Part shown: positions 46,823 to 61,130 of the stretch, in pieces
Position numbering within the stretch: position 1 is the first letter of the stretch
How the letters are laid out: each line of letters starts with the position of its first letter
From: Melanocharis versteri
Lineage: Eukaryota > Chordata > Aves > Passeriformes > Melanocharitidae
Assembly: GCA_013397845.1 (NCBI GenBank)
Contig: VZTG01001869.1
Coordinates: 622,060 to 686,059, forward strand
Reading direction: 5' to 3'
Length of the DNA stretch: 64,000 bases
Position numbers and translations under genes: made by a program
Notes under the pieces: generated by a model
What the model was told of the DNA's origin: nothing
Seen by the model: only the letters and a program-made list of their open reading frames with translations
Database searches by the model: none

Positions 46823-49800
46823 TGTGTAGAAAGAAATAATAATTTTAATGGCTTTGCAAACATGCATAGCTGAAACTATTTCAGAATCATTATATCTGAC
46901 CATATTTCATGCTCCATTTAAAATAAGTGAATGCAAAACCCAAACAAAATAGGATGTCCAATTTACATTTTGAAGTAAAAGGAAGTTTTAACGATTAGCT
47001 TTCCTGAGGCAGCATTGTCTCTGCTCTTCTTTTTTTTCTTTTTTATTTCTTTGTCAGCACAAAGGGGGCTCACTGGGTCAGCAGTGGCTGGGCCTTGTCC
47101 CCCAGGTTCAGGCAAGCAAAGACAGGCTTTTTCCCAGAAAGATTCCCAGATCTGTCCTTTGTTCTCTGCACAAAGAAATGGGAGCTAATGAGTGAAGTAA
47201 GGATCCACATATCACCAACATGATTATATGCCTGATGGATCCTGAAAGCAACGGCTACAATTCCAGGTGCACTGCAACAAAGATGAAGATGAGAAGAGAT
47301 GGTTGGTGCTATCCAGGTGGAGCACACGAGGGACTTAGTTAAATCTGCTTTAAGGATACTGTGCAAAGGTCATACCATTATCATTATTAAATACCTCAAA
47401 ACATTATTGTTCATCTTCCCAGAAAGCAGTGACACCTGTGGACAGTAGCTCCCTGTTCTGCCTTTCTATCTCCTCTCTCTCTCCTCCTTCTCTTTCCTTT
47501 TCCTTCTCTCTGCAAGACAACAAAAAAGGTTGGATGATTTATCTATGCTTTTCCTGCATGTTTGTCATCTTAATTCAATTTCTAATGTTTGGAAGACCTC
47601 TTTTCTGATAATTTAAGTTTCTCTTCAGTGCAATTTACCATGTCATTGGATACACATTCTGTTACATGCTCCTTCAGCTGGAAATTTTTCTGGAATGGAA
47701 TTCTCTTCGTAAACCTAATTCAAAACACCGAAGAGGATGTTGTCATTTTTGATTGCTAGTAACTATAGGGTTCTCAAAAACCTTTTGTTTTGCCTTTCAG
47801 TAGTCAAATGTACTAATGTATTCTTTCTTCTTTATACAAATTTGCAGATGTAGAGAGCAGCTACAATTGTACAGGCTGAGTGAGGTGTATATAGCCTGGC
47901 AGAGCATTTTAGACAACAAAGTGCAAAGGCCTACAAGGTTATTTCCCTCCTCTTCTGTTTTGCCTCTATCTGTGCATGCCAGAAATCCCCACCAGGGGAC
48001 TTCTTAATCTCTCTGCAGGAGGACACACAGTATGTTCACACACCCACAACACATGGAGGCATGCATGCTTGCTTTACTCCTGGTCTTCTGCTGTCAGTTT
48101 GCGTAACTGGAAATGAGCAATTCAATATTTTTATTACACAGTGGCGGCAGAAAGTGGCATGTGAAAACTTCACAGAAGTCCAGAATTAACCAGTTTAGGG
48201 AGTAATCTCAGTCCTTCTTTTGTTTCTGAAATAGCTGCTAAGCAGTAAATACAAAACAAACCAACTGGGCCGTGAACCAGCCCAGAAGGATGAGAAATGG
48301 CAAAGTGATTATGTTTGTCATGCATGTAGTCAGTGCTACTGAAAATGAGAGCTAGCAATTATTAGTGAAAGGACAATTCGCTTAGTGCTGCACTAGAAGA
48401 TCCATCCCTTTCCCAAGGGAAAAGTCTGTGATCTGTTTAGGTAACTTCTTGTATGTGTTGACCTGATTCAGTCGTGCTGGATAGAAGAGTGGAAATCCCA
48501 ATGGCTTTGATGTCACATAAATTTCATAAAAATTGGTCTCTAGGAAGACGAGAAGGAAGACACAGTACTGTGTGTAAGGGAAGGCAGAGAAGGGTCATGT
48601 ATTCTGTCTTCTGGTGAGCTCCCCAAAAGCTCAGGAGCAGAGTTAAGCTGGGCAGTTGGCACCCTGTCTCCTGTTCCAAGCCAGCCAAGGCACACAGTGC
48701 CCCTTGGCCCGCTGTCCACTCAACCAAAAAGAGCTCAGGGTCATGGGAGACACTCTAAGTCTTAGAGGGAGACCAAAAGAAAAGATTCATGTGGCAGAGT
48801 GGATACTGGGCAGAAATGCATGAAAAATACATGGTTTCTGCAGAAAGACCAATTTGTTCAGATTTTTATTACATCAGACCAGAAAGTAAAAACCAGCTGG
48901 TTAAAAAAATTGCCTATTTTCTTGCTGCTTTTTTCATCTTTAATGATTCTTGGTTCACAGTATCACAGAGTTGTTAGGAAAATACATAGGGTATAGTTTA
49001 GGTCTGTCTTCAAATTTGCTAGACTAGGATAGTATTTCACAAAGAAACTCTTCTGTGTTCTTGTGCTGAATTTCAGAGTTGCTTCCCACCTTAAGCAAAT
49101 GCAGTTCTTGTTTCCATGCATAACTAACAGATCTGAAGACAGAATTATTTAATACAGATCCTGATTGTTATGATTTTAAATTCTCTTTATGGCTCTGCAG
49201 AATCACTGAAATGCTTTAAAGCTCCACTCATATCAGAACTTTATCCACAAGAGGCTGATTTATTTTCTATCCTGTACTGTCATACCTGCTAATATAGCTG
49301 AAAATGCAATTACACCATTTAAATGTTCTCAGTAGCAAAATTTTTAAAATCAAAATTGTTACAGACAATTTTAAATACTTTTAGGGAATAATTAACCTCT
49401 GTGTAAATGACGGGGGGGTTACATTCTGTGGCTTAAGATTAGGAAGCTGGAATTACCATTTGACTTCAAAAAACTCATAGACTGCATGGATGGTAAAGCT
49501 TCTATGTGGCAGACCTGAACAATTTTTTATTCCAGCAGAAATAATGAGATTGATATTTGACTGTCATTGTGGCCTTTGCACGTGCTGGAGAGAAACACTG
49601 TAATGTGTTACCCAGAGGAGTTGTTCATACAAAGAGCATGGGATAAATTACATACTACACAGGCCAGAGAAGGTAACCTGTGTAGAACTGGTTGCTTGTA
49701 AAACAAAGGTCAACTTTGATAGCAAAGCCAGTGCAGTCAGCCATTCAGCCAGGTGCTGCAGTATATTATGCTGACTCATCACTAATGTAAAGAAAAAAAA

Positions 49801-52800
49801 CTACACAAAAATAATTTATTTTGCTATATTAACACTCTAAACTCCAGCTGTTCAGTTCCACATTGAACATATCATCAATTGCATTTTTAGATGAGCTTCC
49901 TTGTAGACTGAAAGGTTTCCAGTAAGATCTTATATTTTTAATGTAAGTAGGGAAATGTGTGCACTCATTTCATAAAGGTGAGGTTGCTTACTTTTCACCT
50001 ATGCACTCAGAAAATAACACTGTTATGAAAAAAGCATGCCCTTACCTTTCTCATGCCAGAAGTACTGTGAATTGCAGCAGGACCTACTGTTGCCTCCTCA
50101 GACACCACATTCCCACACTGGAAGAAGCAGCTTCCTGCTGACAATAAATCAAGCTGCTCTCCTCTGCTTTGTCTCCAAGTACAGTCAGCATGAGCTCAAC
50201 TGTTTAGTCTGCCTAGTTACTGAACAGTCAACAGGGTACAAGGAAATTTTATTTGTCGAGGTAAGCTTCTGATTTGGCACTGAAATCTAGAAAGAGGACC
50301 AACAGAAAAAGTTGAGTGAAGAAAGCTGTGTCTTAAAAATAAATTTCTCTTACATGACTTCCTGTATTTCTTGGGCAGAGAAGGTGTCTGCAATGGGCTG
50401 TAAACTACAGGAGGCTTAGAGACTGCCTGGCTCTTGTGCTTCACCACAGTATGCTCATAAGCTTTCCTTGCAGTCAGCTGCTATACACTCATCACTCCTG
50501 ACACTGGTGCAATTTATTTATATTCCTAAATTCCCCTTGGGCTGGGGATAAGACTGTAGTTTCTGATAGCTTTTTAAAAAAACATATAGGCCAGGTTTTC
50601 CTCTCTGACCCATCTATATCTTTAGCAGTCTGCATTTTATTTAAAAGATAAGGCTTCCCTCTATATTGGAATAAGTATTTCAAACACCTTTGAGAAAGCA
50701 AAAAGCCATCGCTCTGCAATTTAGCTATACAACTTTTCTCCCACGTTTTCATTTTCCTAAGGAGAAGTATTTTGCATAAGACTTATTGATATAATTCTTA
50801 AAACCAAAGCCATTCATACATTCAAACTTACCTAATTTTCTTTTTTGTCCTCTGACTATCTTATAGCAGTGTTGGCAGCCTCAAAGGTTGACCTATTATG
50901 CTAATTCTACAGTAAAAAGTATCAATAATTTTCCTTTATTTAGGTCCGACATCTAGGTTCACTTCGATAGAAGACTTTCTAATAAATTAATCACTGAAGA
51001 TCTCAGGGAGCTTTTCAAGCATGTATTTAGGTCCTGTATTAATAGTTCATGTTCTGTTCTTTAATCTGATTCTAACTGGGTGAAGTAGCACAATTTCAAG
51101 TGACAGCATATTAACTAATTAAGGAAATAAAAGACTAAATAGAATTATATTACTGAACAGTAACTATGCTAGATAATGTCCAGTGTTTAAACTGGGGTAA
51201 CTATCTGCAAGCCAATAGTGAAGAGACTGTGAATGGAGACACCTATTATAATGAAGATTACTGGTAGGGGAAAGAAGATAAATCATAACAGCATGGACAT
51301 CCTCTTGCTGAGAACATGCACGTGCAACTAACAACAAACACACTCAAACCAAAGCTTCTCAGGCTCTATGACGTTAGCAATGCTTTGCCTTTCTTTTTTT
51401 AAAGGTCTCCTCCTGCTGTGGATTGTTCTGGATCACAGGGTCAAATACACAAATGGTCTGCCTTGGAAACATGGTTGAAGAGCTGTGGAATAAGACTCAG
51501 TCACGTACTGGCAGTCAATTCCCCTTTGACCTGTAGCTCAAAGGCACATCAGAAATACAATTTAACTAATCTCATTAATAACATGATGAAACCCATACCG
51601 CACACATTGGAGTTAAGCTAAAACTAATTTGCATTAAATGGTAGGAGTTTTCCATAGTCGAAGTGCAGAAAGAAGTACCATTTTAGCATGTTTGTCATAT
51701 GTTGCTGATGTCAAATGTCTGGAAAAAGTATTTGGTGTAATGTGCCCAATTTTCAAGATGAAAACATCTGACACAGGCACATTGGTTGTAATTAAGCCAT
51801 AGAGGGTTCTGATGTGAAGCTGCCTCCCTTTTTGCAGGATTAGTTTCCAAGTATCCATCTACACAGATATAATGTCTCTTGAGCATGTGTGAAGGCCACA
51901 ATGAAAGTCAAATTTCAGTGAGATTTCTGCTGGAATAAAAAAAATTCAAAGATTTATGCCGAGTAGGTCATTCGGATCTATCTCTTAGAAGTCTGCACAG
52001 GCAGATGGAAACGAACTAAGGTCTCTAGGCTGCTGCAGGGTTATTGCTTGAGAAAACGAAGAAAAGCTTTCCAAATCTGCTGCTGCATCCCCTCTGCAGA
52101 GCATGCAGAAAGCCTGGCTTGCATTTAAAACCAGGAGCAAAAGCACATGTCATAGTAATAAATCCTTTTGTACAGCAAAGTACCTATCTCCACCAAATCC
52201 TCCTAAACAAGACCTCTAACAAGAGAATTTACAGACCTGGCCTAAATGGGAAAATTTCTATTATAAAACTCTGCTCTGTCCTGAGCAAATTTGAAAAAGA
52301 GCAACTTTCAGGCAATAGAACATCTGGTATGCCAATGTAGTTTATAATTTCCTTTTTCAGATAATGCCATAATAGCAAAACATGAACATGTCTAGTGGTT
52401 AGCCCCACACCTGCCTGACCTAAATATTCAGTAATGAAGAAAAGATAACTCCTATGCTTTCCATTTTCCCCAATGCTACTCAGATGGTAAATCACTCATT
52501 TAAGATAAATAAAATGTGAACTTTATCATTGCCTCCTGGTCATCCAGCTTTTTGGATCTCTCATTTGATTTCCACATTATTTCCAGAAGTCTGGAATTCT
52601 ACTTATACATTTTCAAGAGGTCTTTCTGGTAAAAATTTTACATTCACATGCAGCCATAGGTACCTTGAGAACTAGTTCTTGTTGCAGAGAGATCTGGGCT
52701 GCAACTGGGTAAGGAAACCCCAATGCCCATTTGCAGCAATATCTGCATTGTCCAGTGTATTTTCCCTTATGGGTATTATTACTCAGACTCATGCTTAGCA

Positions 52801-53424
52801 TAAAATTTGACAATGTATTGTTGCCATAACCACACCTCTAAATCATTCCATGTTCAGAAATTTTGTCTCTTGCTTCTATTTAATGAGTCACCAGTTGAAT
52901 TATGTTTATTTAACTTATGTCCAGCAAGAATGACTTGTTAGGCTATTTTTTAGCATCCTTTTGAACAGGGTTCATTGTACAGAGGAGAATGACAAGATTG
53001 GTTTTTTTGCAAGAACATTAAAGAACACAATAAATTAGATCAGCCATGCCCAGGTAATTTCTGCATATAATGTGTAAATCTGCTCTTTGAAGTAATTTCA
53101 AGGCAGGAATATATTTGTTCAGATTAACAATGTCTTAAAGGGAATGGAAAATAAACTCATGTCAGCTCCTCCTATCCCAACAAATGTTCTACCTCTGATG
53201 TGCAGCCTGTTTTTCCTGCTGGTAGTTTGCTGTGGGTGGGTATGGGAGGATGTTTGGAGCATGGAAATGTTATTACAAAGGCAAGCCAGGACTCCAGAAG
53301 CCAGGACTCCTAAAGCCTATGGTGTTTGTGAGGGTTTCTCATGTTTATCACTCTGGCTGCACTTGTGTCTCCTGTCCACGACCCCGCCAGCATAGTGCAG
53401 CTCTGACCCTCGAATCGTGCTGTG
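46823..53424. other. Gene-free AT-rich stretch
   Basis: 6.6 kb with no recognisable exon, RNA gene or interspersed repeat. A pyrimidine run lies at about 47460-47515. Confidence 0.5.
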
Positions 53425-53560
53425 GTGGGGATCACAGCATCACAGGGCCACAAAGCAGCTGAGGGTGGCAGGGGTCTCCAGAGGTCCTGGTCCGATCCGA
53501 TCCCCTGCTCCAGCAGGGTCACTGAGGGTTGGTTGCCCAGGTGAGATGTGAGTGAGCTGG
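53425..53560 (-). repeat. CR1 LINE 3' end fragment
   Basis: Plus strand GATCACAGCATCACAGGGCC, GGTCTCCAGAGGTCCTGGTC and GATCCCCTGCTCCAGCAGGG is the complement of a CR1 terminus. Confidence 0.75.
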
Positions 53561-54640
53561 ATTTAATTGCAGAGAGAGTTTATATTAGATGGAGTCTGGA
53601 AACTCTCTGCAATTAAAGGCAGCTAGTGGCTCCAAGACTGCAGACAGTAATTATATGTGGTTTCTCACTTCCCCATCCTATGAGAACTGACGCTGTGGGT
53701 TTGCAACAATAAGCTCTTGCCACTCCAAGGAAAGAGCTGATCTTGTTTTCTCCTCTCCTAGGGTTGTTTGTAAGTATTTCTTTTATCTAAAATGATTACA
53801 GAAGAACTGAGTTTGAACCATGGGATTTACTCTGCTAAAGTGATTGATTCTAGTTTCTCAAATTTAGATCTTAGTCAAGCTACTTAGAATGCAATAATAA
53901 CTGATAATTTTTGAAGTCCAGCTCCAAATTCAATAGTTTACTTAAAGAATTTAAAATTATTTCTATGGATTTTTGTGTCTAAAATTAATTCTGCCTTTTT
54001 GAGAAAGAAGCTTCAGAGACAATTTTTGATTAATTATTTAGTNATTTAGTTCTCAAACTTTGTCGCAATGGAAGAGGATAGCATCTAGATCATCATACAA
54101 AGACAAGTCTTTGAGCAGTTCTTGAAAGGTACTTGCAAAAATTTGAACTAAAATACTTTTATCAATGTTTAAGTATTAGTATGAAGTGTGTAGATATTCC
54201 AGGTGAAGGTTAGGGAGCCCTTCAATGGTTTTCTCACAGACAAGAAAACCCTCTGCCCTGGACAGACAGGCAGTGGGACAGTATTCATTTTACTATACTA
54301 GACTCTGGATCACTGTTTCACATATCAGTATCTGCCAGAAATGAAAACCAAAATTAGTAAGTACAATTATTTAAGGGGTCTCATGGCATAAAATAGATTA
54401 CAATCTTAAACCTGTCACTTTTTTACCTCTTATGAGGCCAAAGAAAACCAGGTACAAGGACTTAGGGTATCAGACAGTGGAAAGAAAAAACATGTAGTCC
54501 AGCATCCCTTGAGGACAGTTTTAAACAGTGCTCCCCCGCAGGGCTGGCACAATGTTAAGGAACTGTTCTATACACCTGATTCTGTGACACTCACACTTTG
54601 ATGTCTCCTCCTGGAAAAATCAGTATATGGTACACAAAAA
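53561..54640. other. Gene-free stretch with a single-N join at 54043
   Basis: AT-rich and without a recognised feature. The N at 54043 is flanked by ATTTAGT on both sides. Confidence 0.55.
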
Positions 54641-55308
54641 CTTCTCACCCAAGAATTCCCGTCAAGTTCAGGAGAGCACCAAGGCCAGTGCTTCTGATGA
54701 CTCTATTAGACTCAGCTGCCTGAACTTGCTTCTGGGCCACTTCATCCCAAACTTAGGTGTCTTTCTCCTTGCATCAGCACCAGTGAGCCTGGCTGCATCT
54801 GGAGACTTGTGCCCAGTTTTGTCTCCTTGGAACTGGGCAGCCATTGACTCCATGGAAAAAGTCCAGCAGATGCCACAGAGATAGAGAAGTGCTGGAGCAC
54901 AGTACATCTGGAAAGGGATGGAGAAAAGACTTTTGTTGAACCTGGAGACAAGAAGGGAGAGGAGGACTCCTTTGGATGTTTTCAACTTCTTTGTGGTGGG
55001 GAAACAGAAAGGAAAGAGACAGGCTCTTCTCTGAGGTACAGAGGGACAGCACCAAAGACACTTGCCAGAGACCAAAGGGGCCCCTTGTTCCTCAGCAGGA
55101 TGCTTGACTGAGGAAGAGAGATATAGAGAAGCCATGGGATCTCCGTTCCTATGGATCTTCCCTGCTCTACTGAACAAGCTCTGAAGCACCCTGGTTCAGC
55201 TGGCACTCCTTTAAGCACAGAGCTTAAAGGTGTGATGGGGCAAGTGCTGGGTCACAGACCTCCAGAGGTCTCTTGTGAAAAAAAATATTCTACAATACTG
55301 TGCCACAG
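54641..55308 (+). repeat. CR1-like LINE 3' fragment, diverged
   Basis: GTGCCCAGTTTTGTCTCC, GGAACTGGGCAGCCATTGAC, AAAAAGTCCAGCAGATGCCA and the end GACCTCCAGAGGTCTCTTG with ATATTCTACAATACT are CR1-type 3' sequence. The middle is diverged. The minus-strand open frame of 173 codons over it (54668-55189) is an accident of the repeat. Confidence 0.6.
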
Positions 55309-55860
55309 CTTCCTGAACACTGTTTCAGCTCATTTTCCTGAAATATCCTCTGCAATATGATAGCATTCCAGAGCTAACAGGAGTAGTACTCAATGTGTTG
55401 GATGAATCCTTATCTTAGAGGACAAATACAGGCAATAGGAGATAATTTGTTGAGAGGTTTCTTTGCCCTGAAGCTGTAGTATTGGTGACAACTGCCCTGG
55501 TGGCAGGCCACCCAAGCGAATTTCTACTGCCTGTTCTTCACCAAACTATGATGCCTGGATTTATCCTGATTTCAGAAGTTAGTAGTGTTTAAAAAAGAGA
55601 GACTTTTAATGTGTCATGTTACAGCCAGGCAAATAAACTGGGATTCTTACAAGTAAAACTTTAAGAAAGCCTTACAGGAAGAAAGGGGGTCAGAGGCTTC
55701 TGTAAATCAAGCCAGATGATGGCTCTTGGAGAGGGCTAGAGAAAGTTGGTGATAGAATCTGTAGTAGCAGCACCAGGTGCAAGCAGGTGCAAGAAAAGAG
55801 TAATGGCCTAATCCAGGGAGGAAACTAGCACAAGAAGATGTTTATGAACATATTACTCGA
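55309..55860. other. Gene-free stretch
   Basis: Nothing recognised. Confidence 0.5.
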
Positions 55861-55902
55861 CAAAACAAAACAAAACAAAACCAAACCAAACCAAAACAAA
55901 AG
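55861..55902. repeat. CAAAA/CCAAA simple repeat
   Basis: Tandem CAAAA units grading into CCAAA units. Confidence 0.95.
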
Positions 55903-58900
55903 CCAGCTTGGCAAGGAACAGGATAGACCTGAAGGCTAACACAGGTTGCTTTCAGTTTATCACAAAGATGGAATAGTATCAGTTTGGCTTGCTCAAAATA
56001 TGAGGGTTTTTCAGAGGAAAATTATCACAGAGCTAAGGCACAATGTGTTTTCCTTTATTGATAGCTGTTCTAAGAAATAATGTTTGATTTATAGCTAGAT
56101 ATGGACTTCGTGATAATTTTCTATTTCCTGGGTCTGAGGCTTGTATCCCATGATTTTTCCTGGCTTCCTTAGCAAAAAAACATCAATGTGCAAGCTGAAA
56201 ACAACTGAGCTGTGATATTTTCCTTTTAAGAAGCTGAAAATACAGTCTTTGTATTCCTCTGGTGTCCAGCTTCACAAATGCACACATTGTTTCTGCTTGT
56301 TTTCTGCCCACTGCACTAGAAATACTGAAAAAGTAGTGCTATAGTCTCAGAGCTGTACTTGGGAATCCAAGAGCCCTCACATCTCAGTTCCAAACTTCTG
56401 CATGGCTAGGACAGTGTTTCTGTCTGTGTTTTTGCTTTGTTGTCTCTGGGAAACACCTTCATCCTCCTTTTAAAGTGTACTCAGCTCCCCTAAAGGTCTG
56501 GCTGCTTCAGGAGCCTGGATTCCACCATCAACATCTCTCATCACTGTAGTCTAAATATGATGCTGCACTGGTCACCATAGAAATACCCTGTCACTGTGAG
56601 TCTTTCGTGCATTTCTCATCATGCAAATATATTTCTCAATTTTCTTTTTTAAATCCGAACTGCAGTAAGCTAACCCACAAATGTCTTGGCATGAACGCAC
56701 TATTAATCACTGACGTTGCTTTTTAGGAGCCTGGCATCTTGTTTCATCCTGTGTATGCAGTTTGCTCTTTGATATTAAAGCTGACTCATGAGAAGGGAAG
56801 AAAGGTGGGATGGCAGCTTTACTGCCCTCCAACTCTTGCCCACACAGGGCTGCAAAAGCTTATGGAAGTTCTATGCCACTGAAATAAACCTGCAGCCTGC
56901 AGATCCTCCCCCACGTGCTTGGAAATGTGGCACAGATGGAGCTGTACTGTCTGTGGGGATTACATACTGAGGAGAGTGGCTATGCACAAGAACCCTGTCA
57001 GTATTTAAACCCACTCACTGGAGGCTCATGGGGCGAGTGGGTAGAAAGGAACATAGAGAGGAGTTATGACATTCCAGTATTGGGCTGGGTCCTGTCCCGG
57101 GCAGGGAAGCATGGATTGAGAGGTTTTCTTCTGACCAGAGAGAGAGAAGAACCTCTGGAAAACCACATTGGAAATGGACTTCCTAGCACCTCTAGGAGGG
57201 CCATAAGTTGGGCTGAAAAGTAGATTTTTAATGAGCAAAAGACAGTCAGAACAAAAAGTCAAACTATGTATATTTTCTGTTTGCACAGAATGCAAGTTAC
57301 AATCCAGGGACCCAAATGATGACATCAAATGGGAGTAACTTGTGTCTTTTGCTACTGCTCTCTGCAAGGCTGCTTCTCCACAGCTCCTATTTTCAGGACA
57401 CAGTAACTCCTCCATGCTGCACCACTCGAAGGCTACACATACTACCAAATCAGGAAGTGCCAAAAATCTTTGTGAGATAATTTCTCCTCCTCAAAGGATA
57501 ATCATGCACTGTTTTGTGTTCAGGAGAATTTCAGGGTTTTCAGCGTCCATCTGGTGTTAGAGACGTGGGGCTAATGAGGAGGAATTACTTCTCAGGCCAC
57601 TTACTCAATCATAGGTCTCCAAGCTCTCGCAGATTTTTCTATTGCTGTGCATTTTTACTGATAGTTGAGCATTATATGTGTTTCAGATAACATGGTAATT
57701 GAGCTGGTACTGTTGACCGAAGAGGCTGTTGTAATGAAGTTGTGGATGGCTGCTCAGTATGCAAATGTCATAATGACACTGAACTCTGGAAAGCGAAAAG
57801 CACCCATATGGGAACTGTATGCTGTAGCATGCAACTAATCTTTGAATTGGCCAGTGTTAAATGAGCCAAGCTGAATCTTTAAATAAATGGGTGTAGTTAA
57901 CCATTAGAGTATTATCTTCAGTAATTGATTAAATTCTAACCCACAGCACTCAACAGAATTGTCTTTGACAGAGATTTGGACTCCACAGCAGAACCCCTTC
58001 CCACTCTCACTCATCCCATCCCAAAGTGAAAGGTTATCCTGTAGGAATCTGCTGAGGGATTTGTTCATCTCTAAATGAGGAGCATAGAACAGCTGCAATC
58101 CTGGCTCAGATGGCCCCAGCATTGCTCTCAGTCCATGCCACAGCCTATTTAACAGATTGACCACTTCATCAGACTGGAGATAAATGCGAAGATTTGACTC
58201 TGTCTTTACATATAATGGAAATTTAATTTAAATGTCTTAGGCATAGATTTAAATACAAAACTTTGTATCCACAAACCTGGTTAGTTGACATTAGTGGCTG
58301 GATTTGATTTCAGAGAGTGCTGTCTAATTGGTGTTTGCCCTGTTAAATGCTCACCTTCTCCGAAGCCCTTTACTATCAGCCTAGTTTTCTCCCAGGTTAA
58401 CAGTGAAGATTAGCTCTCCAAAACCACCAAAACAGTGCTAATAAGGTAGCATTTGAGGTACAAATAAGGAAAAAAAAGATAAGAAAAAAATCCAGATTTC
58501 AAAGCAGGCTAATACCACGGTTGGTACTTCAGAAGTGCTTGTAGTTTTATTTTTTGTTCTCAGAGAAACATGGCACACTTTCACTCAAGCCAAAAACTTA
58601 AGGGAACCTAAAAGGGATTTAAGAATGGAAGCAAGGTTCTAACTTAATTTTGCTTCTTATTAAAAAAAAAAATTAAAGACCAATATATTTCAAAAGGGAC
58701 TAAAAGTATTGATTTAAGAAACCAAAATCAGATGCCTGACTTCCAGACTAATCATGCAATGCCTCTTATACTGCACCAATTTGAAATACCCCAAATCATT
58801 CATCACTGGTAAGTAACACCATCTTCAGAGTTCATAGAAGGGATAAATGTGTTGCTGTCCATGACTGGGAACCTTAGCAGAGTAAGATTCATTAATCAGA

Positions 58901-60714
58901 ACTGCCTTTTCATCAAGGAAAATGACAGCTCTTATAAATTTTATCTGTAGTTTTCATACGTGTGGGTGATTTGGCTGACTCATTAATCCAGGCAGAGACT
59001 GTTAATCAGTGGATGACTGCTATGTGTGCCATAAAAGCATGATTCAGATTTGCTCCTTTATGGGAATGCCTGATTGAAATAATAGTATGTCTTACATTAA
59101 GCTGTAGCCTTCTCATTTTGATCTTTGTTTTCCTAAGAAAAATGGCTTATGTCTGCCTCCTCCAAATCTTTGCTTTCCTCTGCTAATCTCCAAGACATTC
59201 AGCAATACAGTGGTGACCTCAGTCTCTAGCTGTCATGAGGTTTATGATAGCAGGTGGCTGAGTCAAGAGACACTACATCACTGTAGCCCTCTTGATGGAA
59301 AGAGCTGCAGTCCTTACTAAACCTGGGAGGAAGAAGAGGTACAGGAGCCAGGCCTTCACTTCCCTTGTTAGGCTCAGTGAGTGCATCATAGCGGGAAGCT
59401 CCTTCGTGGCCAATGCAGAAGGAGTTTTAGATTTGCAATTACAGATCTCCGGCTGAAATGCTTGCCTTTTTTCCACTCAGAGAATAGATTTATTTCTTTG
59501 GTTTTGAGGGAACTAGTTCTTCTGCAGTTGTGTAGAAGAACTATATATGTGTGCAGTTACCGGATGGGACAGACACTGTAGATGTGCAGAAGACTAAGAG
59601 GAGGTAGTTAGTAGACTTTATTCAAATCTTAGGATTCTCCAGTATAAACTACTGTAAAATGTTATCTTGGTCATAAGCCTGAAAGTGTTGCAGGCTTTGG
59701 TACACATTGCTGGACAAAGGCTAAGTGCCTCAAATCAGCAATTCCTTAACTAAAGCTGTTTAAAAGAAATACGAAAAAACCCAACCCAGACATTCCTGGG
59801 TTTTATAGCGGCTGTATTTTAGAAGAAGGCCTGCATTCTAAATGTCTTTTCAAAACCTGACGTAAATTCACAGATTCAACTATACCTTAGTTCAGCATAC
59901 CTTGTTTTGAAAGTAAGAGGAATGCACTAGTGTCAATTTGAAAGAACAATAAATCTAACAAGCCAGGCGGCTTTAGGTCATGGCACATAGCCTTGAGACA
60001 CTGCCACGTAACCTCTTAGGCTCAGTCACAGGTCACACACCAAACAGAAGGTGGGACACCCATTTTATCCTGCCTACCAATGCTTTCAAGTTTCCTGCAA
60101 AAGAGAAATGTGTTTGCAGAATGGATATCTGAAAGTGATAAATGGGAAATTGGCTTTTACGTACTGTTATTACATTTTCTGTAAAACTTAAGAAAAAAAC
60201 AAATCCAAACTTCATATGTTCTTTTCTCCACTTTTTTCTTCCTCCTCTTTCTCCCCTCCTACAGACTTTCAAAGTTTCTTTTAACATTCCTCCTTCTCTG
60301 CAGTATTCTTCTCTCCCTTAGTATTAATCTGTGTTTAAATTTTCCCTGCTTAGTTTGCGTAGCAGATCACAGGGTGCGTACCTCCCAGCCTCCTTTCACT
60401 CCTCTCGCACAGCCCATTGCTTTGCTCCTCGGCCATTCCTCCTCACTCCCTGTAGCCATTAATTTGACAGTCCTCCATTTCTCTGCTTCCTTGCAGTCCT
60501 TACAATTTGCTCCTTCCTCCTCAGTCTTCTGTGGCTTTGTCCACTCCCTTCTGTCTTGTTTCCCATCAGTGGCTGAGGCTCCAATGTACTCCTGACCTCT
60601 CTCCAGCTTTTCTCCCTTCTTTCTAGTTAGCAAGAGCTCCCCATTTACCCACAGAGAAACTCAGACCCAATCTGTAGAGTTTTTCACTTATGAAAAAGGT
60701 TTATGTGACAAAGT
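55903..60714. other. Gene-free AT-rich stretch
   Basis: 4.8 kb without a recognisable exon or repeat. Blocks at 57700-57890 and 58955-59110 look like non-repetitive regulatory DNA with homeodomain- and TGACTCA-type words; this is impression only. Confidence 0.45.
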
Positions 60715-61130
60715 TTCAGTGGAGGGGCTGCAGGGAGACCTTTGTGAGAAGAGGCCGAGGCTGCTCCATCCCAGACACACCACAGGGCACAGCTGAGCCC
60801 TTCTGCCAAGATGGTGGCACCTTCAGAAATGGAAAAAATACCACAAAGGCAAAGAAGGTAATTAAAAAAGAGGCGTGAGCAAAAACCCTGCAGACACCAA
60901 GATCAGTGAAGAAGGAGGAAGAGGAAGTGCTCCAGATGCTGGGGCAGAGATTCCCCTGAAGCCCATGGAGAAGACCATGGTGGAGTAGGTGTGGCTCATG
61001 GGAGACACACACTGGAGCAGTCTGTTCCTGAAGAACTGTACTCTGTGGGGAAGGCCCACAATGATCCCATGAGAGGAACTCCATGTAGCATCAGGGGAAC
61101 AGTGTATGGAGGAGGGAACAGCAGGTAGGA
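60715..61130 (+). mobile_element. Avian ERV LTR fragment
   Basis: CCCTGCAGACACCAAGATCA, GTGAAGAAGGAGGAAGAGGA, GCAGAGATTCCCCTGAAGCC and CTGGAGCAGTCTGTTCCTGA are blocks of the same abundant avian LTR superfamily as the element at 11345-12036. The family name is from memory and not asserted. Ends are approximate, no TSD was found, and no viral gene is seen. Confidence 0.65.

Noticed and set aside
54668..55189. 173-codon open frame on the minus strand
   Set aside because: It lies antisense across a CR1-type repeat, has no protein-family motif, and low-complexity Ser/Leu composition.
60367..60633. Minus-strand frame beginning MLTRKKGEK, briefly resembling the PCGF3 start MLTRKIK
   Set aside because: Similarity ends after five residues and no RING cysteines follow.
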